In this document: one piece after another, positions 8,529 through 16,977 of the stretch
Layout: each line of letters opens with the position of its first letter
How positions within the stretch are numbered: the first letter of the stretch is position 1
Origin: Halococcoides cellulosivorans
Lineage (GTDB): Archaea > Halobacteriota > Halobacteria > Halobacteriales > Haloarculaceae
Assembly: GCF_003058365.1 (NCBI RefSeq)
Contig: NZ_CP028858.1
Span: 2,406,836-2,470,835, forward strand
Direction: 5' to 3'
DNA length: 64,000 nucleotides
The notes under the pieces: generated by a model
Database searches by the model: none
What the model saw: only the letters and a program-made list of their open reading frames with translations
Told to the model about the DNA's origin: nothing
Program-made: the position numbers and the translations under genes

Positions 8529-9200
8529 CTATTTTAGATAGTGAATGACTTCATCAAGAATAAATTGGAGGTAGTCCTTCGATTCGTAATTGCTCGGTTG
8601 GTAGATCTCAAAGTACCCGCTTTCGGCCATATTAGCTTTTAACATCTGTCCATCGTAAGGATACTCAACTCCCAGCTGATTGAGGTTAGATTCGTGAAGA
8701 ACACCACTCAATTCGTCGTCGCTTAGGAGATCAGTGCCGTGAACAACTCCGTTTTCTGCGTTCCCCAAGTGACCGTAGAACCCAACCTTCCAGGGGTCAG
8801 AATCGTCCTCATGATCTGCCGCGAAGCCCGAGAGATTGATCTCAGCACGCTCAATATTGGTATTCGTCTGCGACCCAATCATTGAATATGCGAACGAACC
8901 AGCTCCACTATCTACAACAACCACTTCACCAGGAACCGTAAGAAACTCAGTATAAGAGGGGACTTTCTGGGGCTCCTCGTATATTGAAATTTCCCCGTTT
9001 TGAATCATTACCTGCTCCCTGTCTTTGACTTGCTCCATAGCCGCATGTCCATAGTAAGCTTCAATTCCGCTAGGCAGTGTGAATCCTCGCCTAACGTCTA
9101 TGCACCGCTTCAATTCGAAATCTCCTTGCTTAACAGTAGTTTCGAAAGACTCCAGTGCATCAAAATTCCCATCGACAGTCCCGATTACTCCGGCCTTCAT
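8529..9200 (-). CDS. Unrecognised soluble protein (gene A of the AT-rich operon)
   Basis: A 223-residue protein, first gene of the four-gene minus-strand operon. It starts MKAGVIGTVDGNFD, is moderately acidic and has no membrane helix. Features by eye are a beta-rich core (VPGEVVVVDSGAGSFAYSM), a charged central loop (FAADHEDDSDPWKVGFYGH) and a C-terminal segment with several aromatic residues (YFEIYQPSNYESKDYLQFIL). AT-rich sequence (TATAAATAC on the plus strand, 9206-9214) lies just upstream; it is very close to the ATG, so the promoter may instead be the TTTAGAG further out. Family unknown. Confidence 0.75.
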   Translation of the reverse strand: MKAGVIGTVDGNFDALESFETTVKQGDFELKRCIDVRRGFTLPSGIEAYYGHAAMEQVKDREQVMIQNGEISIYEEPQKVPSYTEFLTVPGEVVVVDSGAGSFAYSMIGSQTNTNIERAEINLSGFAADHEDDSDPWKVGFYGHLGNAENGVVHGTDLLSDDELSGVLHESNLNQLGVEYPYDGQMLKANMAESGYFEIYQPSNYESKDYLQFILDEVIHYLK

Positions 9201-9312
9201 AACTCTATAAATACATACTCCACTCTAAACACTAAGGTTTAGGGGATACACATCACAGCGGTGTTCAGATAACCGCCGTATAAGAGTTCCTCCATCCTGA
9301 CGGTTACGATCG

Positions 9313-9433
9313 TATCCTGGTGGATCGAAAGAGCGAGCCTGTTTCGAGAACCCCGATGAAGTAAGCACTACAGGGTGCAAAGCACCCGAAGCGCGCAGCG
9401 AGTCGCGGGACCGAAACTGGCGAGGGCTTTCAA
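9313..9433 (+). repeat. Dispersed repeat, copy A
   Basis: Begins TATCCTGGTGGATCGAAAG and ends GAGGGCTTTCAA. Between them are CCCCGATGAAGTAAGCACT and GAAGCGCGCAGCGAGT, both also found in copy B (29701-29940, opposite strand). It marks the right edge of the AT-rich island at 5.0-9.3 kb. Other copies are at 32275-32386 (minus) and 32472-32587 (plus). Confidence 0.75.
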
Positions 9434-9499
9434 AGAAGACCCAGCTATTTCGAACGCTTGTCTGAACGCAATCGAGACGCCTCACTGGCGTTCGGCGTC

Positions 9500-9730
9500 T
9501 CGCTTTGCTCCGCGGCTCTCGGTGGTCGCCGCTCCGCTTCGAGGTTGCTCCCGGCGGTCGTCGCCTCGCTTTGCTCCACGGCTCGCGATCGCTCACCGCT
9601 TCGATTCGAGGCGACTCCCGTCGGTCGTCGCCTCGCTCGTCTCCACGGCTCGCTCTGCTCCGCGGCTCCCGGTGGTCGCCGTTCCGGTTCGAGGTTGCTC
9701 CCTGCGGTCGCAACCTCGCTAGCCACCGGC
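9500..9730 (+). repeat. Three imperfect tandem repeats of about 65-90 bp
   Basis: The unit begins CCTCGCTTTGCTCC(A/G)CGGCTC and runs through a TTCGAGG element to GGTCGTCGCCTC. It occurs at about 9503, 9567 and 9633, the third copy being longer. Several frames are open on both strands across it, an artefact of its composition rather than coding. It lies just before the GTG start of glmU, so it must contain or precede that promoter. Confidence 0.55.
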
Positions 9731-9762
9731 TACTAACGAGTACTCCCACCGTCCACCCGAGC

Positions 9763-11004
9763 GTGCACGTCATCATCCTCGCCGCCGGACGCGGCACGCG
9801 CATGCGGCCGCTATCGGACGCGATGCCGAAACCACTCCTCCCGGTCGCGAACCGGCCGATCGTCACCCGCGTCGCCGACGCCGCCGTCGAAGCCGGGGCC
9901 GACCGGCTCTCGATCGTCGTCGGCTACCGCCACGAACTGATCGTCGACGCGCTGGGATCGAGCCATCGCGGCTGTCCGATCGAGTACGCGATCCAGGAAC
10001 GGCGCGACGGCACCGCCGCGGCCGTCGAGACCGCCATCGATCACGTCGAAGGGCCGTTCGCAGTGCTCAACGGCGACAACGTCTACGACCCCGCGAGTCT
10101 CGAAAAGCTGTTCGCGGCGGCCCCCGCCGTCGGGACGACCGAGGTCGAGAATCCCGAAAGCTACGGCGTCGTCTCGACGAACGGCGATCGGGTCACCGGC
10201 GTCGTCGAGAAGCCCGTCGATCCGCCCTCGAATCTCGTGACCACCGGCGCGTACGCCTTCCCAGCGGTCGCGAGTGCGCTGCTCGACGTCGGCCCGAGCG
10301 AGCGCGGCGAGCGCGAACTCACCGACGTCGTCCGCCGACTCGTCGACGACTGGCCGGTGACGACGGTGCCGATCGACCGCTGGGCCGACGTCGGCCATCC
10401 CTGGGACCTGCTCGCCGTCACCGAGACGCTGCTGGGCGACGTCGAGCGCCGAATCGACGGGACGGTCCACGACGACGCGACCGTCGAGGGACGCGTCGTC
10501 GTCGAAGCGGGGGCGGAAATCGGTCCTGGCGTCGCCATCGAGGGGCCCGTGATCGTCGGGCAAGACGCGGCCGTCGGGCCGAACGCCTACCTCCGGCCGG
10601 GGACGGTCCTCGGGACAGGCGCTTCGGTCGGGCACAGCGTCGAGGTGAAAAACAGCGTTCTGATGGCGGACGCAGCGGCCAACCACCTCGCGTACGTCGG
10701 TGACAGCGTCGTCGGGCCGGACGCGAACCTCGGCGCGGGGACGATCACCGCGAACCTGCGTCACGACGAACGCCCGGTGCTGGCCGGGGCCGACGCCGAG
10801 CCGACCGGCCGCCGAAAGTTCGGCGCGGTGATCGGCCCCGCGGCCAAGACCGGCATCGACACCTGCCTCGACCCGGGCGCGGTCGTCCCGGCCGACGGGC
10901 GGACCAGGCCCGGCCAGACGATCGCGCGCGACGCGTTCGAACTCGACCCCGTCGAGGTCGCGCCGCCGGTCGAGACACAGACCACGCCACGCGTCGATCG
11001 CTGA
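9763..11004 (+). CDS. glmU: Bifunctional sugar-1-phosphate nucleotidylyltransferase / acetyltransferase (GlmU type)
   Basis: A 413-residue protein from GTG at 9763; upstream open sequence is the tandem repeat and is not part of it. The N-terminal nucleotidyltransferase domain has LAAGRGTRMRPLS with Lys23 (MPKPLLP) and NGDN for metal binding. From about residue 225 there are left-handed beta-helix hexapeptide repeats (for example VEGRVVVEAGAEIGPGV), as in archaeal two-domain enzymes that acetylate glucosamine-1-phosphate and form UDP-GlcNAc. The normal archaeal length is about 400. With glmM and glmS in the same window it would complete UDP-GlcNAc synthesis. Glucose or dTDP-sugar specificity cannot be excluded. 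Confidence 0.88.
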   Translation: MHVIILAAGRGTRMRPLSDAMPKPLLPVANRPIVTRVADAAVEAGADRLSIVVGYRHELIVDALGSSHRGCPIEYAIQERRDGTAAAVETAIDHVEGPFAVLNGDNVYDPASLEKLFAAAPAVGTTEVENPESYGVVSTNGDRVTGVVEKPVDPPSNLVTTGAYAFPAVASALLDVGPSERGERELTDVVRRLVDDWPVTTVPIDRWADVGHPWDLLAVTETLLGDVERRIDGTVHDDATVEGRVVVEAGAEIGPGVAIEGPVIVGQDAAVGPNAYLRPGTVLGTGASVGHSVEVKNSVLMADAAANHLAYVGDSVVGPDANLGAGTITANLRHDERPVLAGADAEPTGRRKFGAVIGPAAKTGIDTCLDPGAVVPADGRTRPGQTIARDAFELDPVEVAPPVETQTTPRVDR

Positions 11005-11219
11005 AAAACGGAAGGGGAGGGAGTGACACCTGCCGGGGTTGCGGTGGCAGGAATCCGGAGTACGACTGCCGGCGACCGGCACCCGACTCCGGGCATTGCA
11101 CTCTGAGAGCGCCACACCCCTAAGGGGCGGACATTTTCACGCGGCAGATCGTTGTGATAAACAGGGTTACCGATCGGGGACGGCGATCGTCGCCCCATCC
11201 ACTCGACCAGTGGACAGTG

Positions 11220-11483
11220 TCAGCGATCGACGACGACGGTCCCGTCGGCCCGAACGGTAATCGTACAGTCGAGATACGAAAAGCGGACGACCGCCTCCGC
11301 GGATCGGTCCGCACTCGATCGAATCAGCCGATCGAGCGCGTCGGGATCGATCGCCTCGTAGAGCGGGTCGAGCGTCGTCGGATCGCGATCAGTCGCGTAC
11401 GCGACGGTCTCGACGACCGCCGTGCTCGGGGCCACGTCCTCGAAATCGAACGTCTCCCGACCGTCGGCCTGGTCGCTCGTCAC
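11220..11483 (-). CDS. HalOD1 output-domain protein
   Basis: An 87-residue stand-alone HalOD1 domain, a haloarchaeal signalling output module of unknown biochemical action. The diagnostic pattern is visible: VVETVAYATDRDPTTLDPLYEAIDPDALDRLI followed in two steps by a beta pair (VVRFSYLDCTITVRADG, VVVD). Two further stand-alone copies are at 37898 and 38327, which are closer to each other than to this one. No partner gene is adjacent; it sits between glmU and the beta-propeller gene. Confidence 0.85.
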   Translation of the reverse strand: MTSDQADGRETFDFEDVAPSTAVVETVAYATDRDPTTLDPLYEAIDPDALDRLIRSSADRSAEAVVRFSYLDCTITVRADGTVVVDR

Positions 11484-11620
11484 GATCCGTCCTCCGGGGA
11501 CCGATGTCCCGTGCCGTTCGAGCGTCGACTGGCCATAAATTAGCTACTGGCGAGAGCCACATTTGCCCCCTTCGGTTCGGCCAGACCACCCCCGATCGAT
11601 GAGGTGAGACCGGCCACGGC

Positions 11621-12640
11621 TCAGGCGGCCGGCGGGACCAGCGCCGCGAGCGCGTCGGGGTCGACGCGATAGGCCCGGATCGAATCGTCGTCGACGTGCG
11701 CGTAGATCACGCCGGTGTCTTCGAGTTCGCGAAAGGCGCTCGCGAACGTGATCGTGCGCGCCGCCGGATCGTCGATCAGCGGCCGATCGGAAACCCACTC
11801 GACGGTGCCCGTCTCGGTATTGTAGACCATCATCCCGACCGCGAAGGTGCCGAAGCGGTCGCGTCCGGCGACCCGCTCGGTGGCCGACCGGCCGTTGAGC
11901 AGGCCGACCCGCCGGTCGGGCCCCAGATCGACGAACGATCGGGGGAGCAGCGGCCCCGTCGAGAGGTGGCCCGCACACCAGTCGTGGGGCAGATCGTCCG
12001 GGTGGAGCGCGACGCCGCCGTAGCGCCAGGGCGTGCCGAGATCGGTCGCGGTCGCCGTCCGGAGCACCGAGTACGTCCGGCCGTCGCGGCGATCGCTCGA
12101 CTCGACGAGGTTGTGCCGGACGCCCGCCCGCGTCAGCGGCGCGACGGCGAGTTCTTTCGCACCCGCGTGGTCGGGTTCCGGCCCGAGCGTCGGGGCGGTC
12201 ATCGAGAGCGTGTCGATGTCGGGGCCTTCCGCGTGCCCGAGATACATCGAGAGCGTGTCGCTCGATCGGTCGAGCAGCGGGATCGTACAGTAGAGGTGGA
12301 CCGTCCCGTCTTCGCGCCAGAGGTTGGGGTCCTCGAAGCCCAGAAACGTCCGGTCCTCGGCCTCGGGCAGGCCCGCGACGACAGACTGCGCTCCGTCGAT
12401 TTCGATCGCGCCCTCGATCCGGGCGTCGTACGGCGAGTCCATCGCGACGGTGTACAGCCGACTCCGGTCGACGAACCCGGGTTCGTCGACGCGCCCGTCG
12501 CGGTCGACGATCGCCCGGACGACGCCACGGCTGGCCGACCCCTGGGGATCGAAATGCAGCGCCATGACGTGCTCGAAGCGGTCGCCCGACGTCAGCACCG
12601 GCTCGGAAACGCAGTCGACCGCGCCGGCGATCACGGACAT
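11621..12640 (-). CDS. Five-bladed beta-propeller protein, GH130/GH43-like
   Basis: A 339-residue cytosolic-looking protein with no signal peptide. Repeated blade-like motifs are visible, notably FEDPNLWREDGTVHLYCTI, which matches the metal-free E-D-P motif of GH130 mannoside phosphorylases and related GH43/GH32 clans, as well as YNTETGTVEWVSDRPLI near the end. The start is supported by GGAGGG about 7 bases upstream of ATG. Enzymatic activity is uncertain because I cannot confirm all catalytic residues. It stands at the edge of the glycan locus, so a role in oligosaccharide turnover or phosphorolysis is plausible. Confidence 0.7.
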   Translation of the reverse strand: MSVIAGAVDCVSEPVLTSGDRFEHVMALHFDPQGSASRGVVRAIVDRDGRVDEPGFVDRSRLYTVAMDSPYDARIEGAIEIDGAQSVVAGLPEAEDRTFLGFEDPNLWREDGTVHLYCTIPLLDRSSDTLSMYLGHAEGPDIDTLSMTAPTLGPEPDHAGAKELAVAPLTRAGVRHNLVESSDRRDGRTYSVLRTATATDLGTPWRYGGVALHPDDLPHDWCAGHLSTGPLLPRSFVDLGPDRRVGLLNGRSATERVAGRDRFGTFAVGMMVYNTETGTVEWVSDRPLIDDPAARTITFASAFRELEDTGVIYAHVDDDSIRAYRVDPDALAALVPPAA

Positions 12641-12932
12641 CGCGATTCCCTCCGGACGCGATATCGAGCCGTCTGGACCGCCGGTAGGCGCCGTTTACCC
12701 CGTCCCAGAGATCGTGATCGATTCATATACCGAGAGAAAGGCGAGTCTACTCAAAGAGGCTTCCTGCGGGATGCGATCCGGCTGTCGTCCGGTTGACGAC
12801 GGATCGTGACCAGGCGCAGAACAGTTGACGACCAGTGGTAGTGAGGAGCTACCAGCGGGCGGGTGAGTGTACAATACCGGCAGTAACAGGACTCTACCAG
12901 CACGATGGAGGGGGCCCCCACCGATGGCCCGC

Positions 12933-14162
12933 TCACCGAACGGTCGGGGGCTCGGCCGCGGCAGGGGCACTACAGGCCGCCCGTATCGGTTCGGCCGGAC
13001 GCTCGATCGTCGGGGCCGATTCGCCCGCGATCGCCTGCCGGTAGATTCGCCGGTGGTCGTCAGCGACGCGGTCGAAGCTGTGTGCGTGGGTGTACCGACG
13101 GCAGTTCTCGGCCAGCGCGGCCCGGCGGGCCGGCGAGTCGAGGAGGTCTCGGACCCGATCGGCCAGCGCGTCGTGATCGTCGATGGGCGCGGTCTCGACG
13201 GTGCCCCAGCGCCGCTCCATCCGCTCGAAGTACGCCACGTCGCTCCCGAGGATCGGCACGTGGTGAGCGACCGCCCAGTTGAACGTCCCGCTCTGGCTCA
13301 CGACCCGATATGGGAGGACGGCGAGGTCGGCGGCGGCGAGCGCGAGTGCGAACCGCTGTTCGGAGAGCACACCTGTCATCGTCAGGTTCGGGCCGGCCTG
13401 CTCGCGGACCGACGCCGCGAACGCTTCTTCCTCGCCCGCCGAGCGCGCGCCGCCGGCGATCAGAAACTCGACCTCGGGGCGGCGCTCGGCGACGGCAGCG
13501 AAGACGTCGTGGCCTTTCGGCCGGCGAACGAATCCCGGGATGACGACGACGTGGTCGTCGGGGTCGTACCCGAAGGCGGCTTTCGCGCTCGCGGCGTCGG
13601 CGTCCGAGGCCGCCTGGGTGTTGACGCCGTGAGGGAGGACCGTCGATCGCTCGACGGGGACGTGCGCCCGGAACTCCTCGGCACAGTCCGTCGAGAGGAA
13701 GATCAACTGGTCGGCCACGAGCGCGAACAGTTCGTGCATCACATAGAGGTGCGCGCGGACGCGTCGCGGGGCCTCGGTGGCCGACGGGACGAGCACCGAG
13801 TGCATCGTCACCACGACGCTCACGCCGCGAAGTCGCGCGAGCACGGCGAGCAGCGGGACGACGATCAGCCCCATCACGCCGGGATACGGCGATCCCGACC
13901 GGCGAAACAGGCCGTACTCGTGCTGGAGATGGACGACGTCGTCCGCGGAGCGGACCGAACGGACGGCCAGAGCGACCATCGCGGGCAGCGTGCGGCGGTC
14001 TTGATCGACGTGGACGGGCCGCGTCTCGACGCGGTCGAACCCCTCGCGGAGGTGTCGTGCGTACGTCCCGATGCCACAGGAGCCGTCCCCTGGCGTCGCC
14101 ACCATCGTCACGCTCAGGGCGTCGGCTCCCGACGCGCCGGAATCGGTGGTCGAATCTGTCAC
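12933..14162 (-). CDS. Glycosyltransferase family 4 (GT-B fold)
   Basis: A 409-residue GT-B glycosyltransferase. The N-terminal Rossmann half opens with VTMVATPGDGSCGIGTYARHL, the G-x-G-x-Y-A-R acceptor-side loop of GT4 enzymes. The second half has VLPHGVN, then VVIPGFVRRPKGHDVF and a donor-binding region (GVLSEQRFALALAAADLAVLPYR, SQSGTFNWAVAH). Ser-Gly-Thr replaces the more common E-x7-E acidic pair, as in some divergent GT4. It probably transfers a nucleotide sugar in the surface-glycan pathway. The last 40 residues are Ala/Pro/Glu-rich and disordered. Confidence 0.87.
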   Translation of the reverse strand: MTDSTTDSGASGADALSVTMVATPGDGSCGIGTYARHLREGFDRVETRPVHVDQDRRTLPAMVALAVRSVRSADDVVHLQHEYGLFRRSGSPYPGVMGLIVVPLLAVLARLRGVSVVVTMHSVLVPSATEAPRRVRAHLYVMHELFALVADQLIFLSTDCAEEFRAHVPVERSTVLPHGVNTQAASDADAASAKAAFGYDPDDHVVVIPGFVRRPKGHDVFAAVAERRPEVEFLIAGGARSAGEEEAFAASVREQAGPNLTMTGVLSEQRFALALAAADLAVLPYRVVSQSGTFNWAVAHHVPILGSDVAYFERMERRWGTVETAPIDDHDALADRVRDLLDSPARRAALAENCRRYTHAHSFDRVADDHRRIYRQAIAGESAPTIERPAEPIRAACSAPAAAEPPTVR

Positions 14163-14295
14163 GCCGGGAGGCGGGGGCGGGACAGTTTGGTAATAGAGCG
14201 CGTACCGCTACCGATCGCCCGCGGGAACGCGGATCCACGCCAGCGGCCCGGCGTAGGCGGTGTATACCCTTTGAACGACGGCGTCCCGACCTCGT

Positions 14296-15153
14296 ATGGA
14301 CGAGACGCACGGCCCGGTCACCCTCGAAGACGGCGACTGGCGGGAAGCGTTCGACCGACTCGATCGGCGTGGCGGCGGCGTCATCCGCGTGCCCGCCGGC
14401 CGGCACGACTGCGAGCCAGTCCGGATCGATCTGGCGGCGTACGACCTCTCGAACGACGTCGCGATCCGCGGGGCGGGCCTGGGCGCGAGCGTCCTGGAGT
14501 TCGGAGTGGGGCCCGGCGACGGCTTCTCGCTGGTCGATTCCAGCGGCGCGGACGTCTTCTACACCGAGATCACCGACGTCGGCTTTCGCGGTTCGCGCGA
14601 GGGCGTCCTCGTCCGGATCGGGCGTGACGACTTCGGTGACGCGTTCAACAGCTGTCGATTCCGGTTCGCGACGAACAACGGGGCGCCCGACGCGACCGCG
14701 GCCTGTCGGCTCAACTACGTGCTGAACAGCGACCACTACGGTGTCCACAACGCACAGAGCGGCGTCGCCCTCGACTGTGGGCACGTTCAGTTCGGCGGCC
14801 TCCGTGGGTCGGTCAGCAGTCGCGAGGGCACCTCGTTGCGCCTGCGATCGTACTCGTTTGCGAACGCCATCGACTACCTCGACGTCGAGGCGTGTGCCGA
14901 CGGCGTCCACATTACCGGCGCGGACTGTCAGTGCAACCGGTTCGGGACGCTCTACGGCGCGAACGTCCACGGAACGCTGTTCGAACAGGACGCCGCAGTT
15001 GCGACGCGCATCGAAACCGCGTTCGTGGGCGACGCGGTCGATCGGATCGCCACGACCACCGCCGGAACGGTCTCGGTCGGCCTCTCGAACGTGCCGCAGG
15101 GAACGTTCCAGCGACCGGCCAGTCCGGAGCAGGGCCTCGCCGATCGATCGTAA
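14296..15153 (+). CDS. Right-handed beta-helix (pectate-lyase-like) protein
   Basis: A 285-residue protein. The N-terminus (DWREAFDRLDRRGGGVIRVPAG) is the classic entry cap of pectate-lyase superfamily beta-helices, followed by repeating short strands such as VAIRGAGLGASVLEFGV, FYTEITDVGFRGSREGVLVRIG and FNSCRFRFATNNGAPD. No signal peptide is visible, so it may act inside the cell or be an unprocessed surface protein. Catalytic residues cannot be assigned. It lies alone on the plus strand, converging on the HAD gene with 26 bases between, inside the glycan locus. Confidence 0.72.
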   Translation: MDETHGPVTLEDGDWREAFDRLDRRGGGVIRVPAGRHDCEPVRIDLAAYDLSNDVAIRGAGLGASVLEFGVGPGDGFSLVDSSGADVFYTEITDVGFRGSREGVLVRIGRDDFGDAFNSCRFRFATNNGAPDATAACRLNYVLNSDHYGVHNAQSGVALDCGHVQFGGLRGSVSSREGTSLRLRSYSFANAIDYLDVEACADGVHITGADCQCNRFGTLYGANVHGTLFEQDAAVATRIETAFVGDAVDRIATTTAGTVSVGLSNVPQGTFQRPASPEQGLADRS

Positions 15154-15179
15154 CGGCAAAAATCAGTCGTCCGGATCGC

Positions 15180-15860
15180 TCACAGCACCGCCGGGAGGCG
15201 GTCGAGACTGTCGATTTCGTAATCTGGCGGGGCCGTATCGCCGGGGACCGCGAGGTCCTCGAACCGCCCGCGGCGCAGGCGAACGGTCGTCATACCCAAC
15301 TCGTTGGGCACGGGCACGTCGACCCGTGGATCGTCACCGACGAACACGACCCGATCCGGCGGGACGGCCAGATCCATCAGTGCGACCTCGAAGGGACGAG
15401 CGTCGCATTTGGTGGCGTCGATCGCCGGCGCGACGACGACCGATTCGAACGTGTCCGCCAGGCCGAGGCGGTGGAGTTTGCGATGGCCGCCGCGGCCGTC
15501 GGTCACCACGCCGAGACGGTAGTCCTCCGCGAGGTCGGCCAGCACCGACACGGTCTCGGGATACGGCGACAGCGCGGTGTCGGCGTCGTGGTAGGCCTCG
15601 ACACACTCGGAGAGGAGTTCGGGCGAGAGGTCGTGGTCGTCGAGCAGGCGGTCGAACGTCCCCGACGTGATCGACTCCTCGAAGTAGAGCCGTTCGAGTT
15701 CGTCGGCATAGTCCTCGCCGGTGAGTTCGGCCAGTCGGTCGGCAGCGGCGCGCAGGCCCGCCCGCGCGTAGGCGTGATAGTCGTACAGCGTGTCGTCCAG
15801 GTCGAAACAGACGGCCGTGACCGACGACTGGGTCGGCGACCGCGCCGATTTCACGCCCAT
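15180..15860 (-). CDS. HAD-superfamily hydrolase
   Basis: A 226-residue HAD phosphatase. Motif I is CFDLDDTLYDY (nucleophile and acid aspartates), motif II VVTDGRGG, motif III lysine in DATKCDARPF and motif IV VFVGDDPRVDVP, all intact. The helical cap (residues about 25-100) is the C1 type. ATG at 15860 overlaps the end of the ATP-grasp gene by 10 bases, indicating translational coupling, and it closes an eight-gene operon. Within a glycan pathway a sugar-phosphate phosphatase is likely, but substrate is not readable from sequence. A much longer frame upstream is the shadow of the ATP-grasp gene. Confidence 0.87.
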   Translation of the reverse strand: MGVKSARSPTQSSVTAVCFDLDDTLYDYHAYARAGLRAAADRLAELTGEDYADELERLYFEESITSGTFDRLLDDHDLSPELLSECVEAYHDADTALSPYPETVSVLADLAEDYRLGVVTDGRGGHRKLHRLGLADTFESVVVAPAIDATKCDARPFEVALMDLAVPPDRVVFVGDDPRVDVPVPNELGMTTVRLRRGRFEDLAVPGDTAPPDYEIDSLDRLPAVL

Positions 15861-16975
15861 TGTCGTGGCCCCGTCGGTTCGTCCTCGACGTGGTACGTCT
15901 CGCCGTCGGGCGTGCGGAACACCTCGTTCCAGTAGCGGTTCATCGTCGTCCCCCACTGGACGTCGATCTCGGGGATCGACTCGCCGAGGGCGTGTTTCAA
16001 GCCGAGATACGGCATGTTCGCGCCCGCACCGACACACATGATGATCGTCCCCGCGACGCGGGGGTTGATCTCGATGAGCTTCGGCGCGCCGCTCGCGTCG
16101 CGTTTGAACTGGAGGTTGATGTTGTAGCGCAAGCCGAGTTCCCGGCAGATCGCGCCAGCCTCCTCGATGAGCTGTTCGTCGCGTTCGACGGTGCCACGGA
16201 AGGAGATGCCCGCGCGCGTCTTCGCTCGCGTTCGCGGGACGACCGGGCCGGTTTCGGCGCCCATCGCGAGCGCGTCGACGCTGTACTCCTCGCCGGGGAG
16301 ATACTCCATGACGACGAGTTCGGGGAACTCCTCGGCCTCGGCCAGTACCGGCTGAATCTCTTCGAGGGTCGTCCGGGCCGCCCCCGGTTTCTCGTCGAGC
16401 AGTTGTGTCGCGCGATCGGCGTCCTCTTCGAGTATGCGCACGCCGCGCATCCCGCTGCCGACGACGGGTTTGAAACAGACCGGTCGGTCGGGATAGCCGA
16501 GCGCCTCGACGGCCGCCTCGAACGACGACACGTCGTCGACGCGATGGAAGGCGGGCGCGGAAGCGAACCCACGTTCGTCGAGGAAGCCGTACAGCGCGGC
16601 CTTGTCGTTCGCGATGGCGAGCGGCCCGGCCTCCGAGACCATCACCGTGGCGGGGATGTCCGCCCGCCGCGTCGCCAGCGGCTGGAGTTCGTCGGTCGTC
16701 AGCGGCAAGACCACGTCGGCGTCGACCTCGTTCACCAGTTCGGCGATCCGGTCGACGAACGCGTCGTCGGTGCCCGCCGGCACCTCGTAGTGTTCGTCGA
16801 GCAAGGCGAACCCGTAGGCCTCGGGGTCCATGTCGACGCCGACGATCTCGACGTCGCGTTCGGTCGTCGAGTGGAGGCTCCGGATCATCCCCCACGCGCC
16901 CGGCGCGCCGGCGCCGGTCATCAGGACGGTCACGGTGTCGCTGCCAGATCGGGTCTGTTTGGGTGTATCACTCAT
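15851..16975 (-). CDS. ATP-grasp enzyme (carbamoyl-phosphate-synthase large-subunit-like)
   Basis: A 374-residue ATP-grasp ligase. An N-terminal Rossmann-like domain (VTVLMTGAGAPGAWGMIRSL, IVGVDMDPEAYG) precedes the ATP-grasp core: CFKPVVGSGMRGVRIL (phosphate loop), LVVMEYLPGEEYSVDAL and the metal site NLQFKRDASGAPKLIEINPR. Family members join a carboxylate to an amine, using acyl-phosphate chemistry. It starts two bases downstream of the GT2 stop and overlaps the HAD gene by 10 bases. Placed with an aminotransferase, deacetylase and acyltransferase, it could attach an amino acid or carboxylate to an amino sugar; that is inference. Confidence 0.87.
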   Translation of the reverse strand: MSDTPKQTRSGSDTVTVLMTGAGAPGAWGMIRSLHSTTERDVEIVGVDMDPEAYGFALLDEHYEVPAGTDDAFVDRIAELVNEVDADVVLPLTTDELQPLATRRADIPATVMVSEAGPLAIANDKAALYGFLDERGFASAPAFHRVDDVSSFEAAVEALGYPDRPVCFKPVVGSGMRGVRILEEDADRATQLLDEKPGAARTTLEEIQPVLAEAEEFPELVVMEYLPGEEYSVDALAMGAETGPVVPRTRAKTRAGISFRGTVERDEQLIEEAGAICRELGLRYNINLQFKRDASGAPKLIEINPRVAGTIIMCVGAGANMPYLGLKHALGESIPEIDVQWGTTMNRYWNEVFRTPDGETYHVEDEPTGPRQWA

Positions 16976-16977
16976 AG

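Noticed and set aside
4888-9300. Provirus or integrated plasmid explaining the first AT-rich island
   Set aside because: No integrase, capsid, portal or replication gene is visible and no clear attachment-site duplication was found at the edges.
9313-9730. CRISPR array
   Set aside because: Repeats are imperfect, variable in length and lack regular unique spacers; no cas genes.
12867-15159. Long frames of 586 and 699 codons on both strands over the GT4 and beta-helix genes
   Set aside because: High-GC shadows of genes with clear motifs; no family content of their own.
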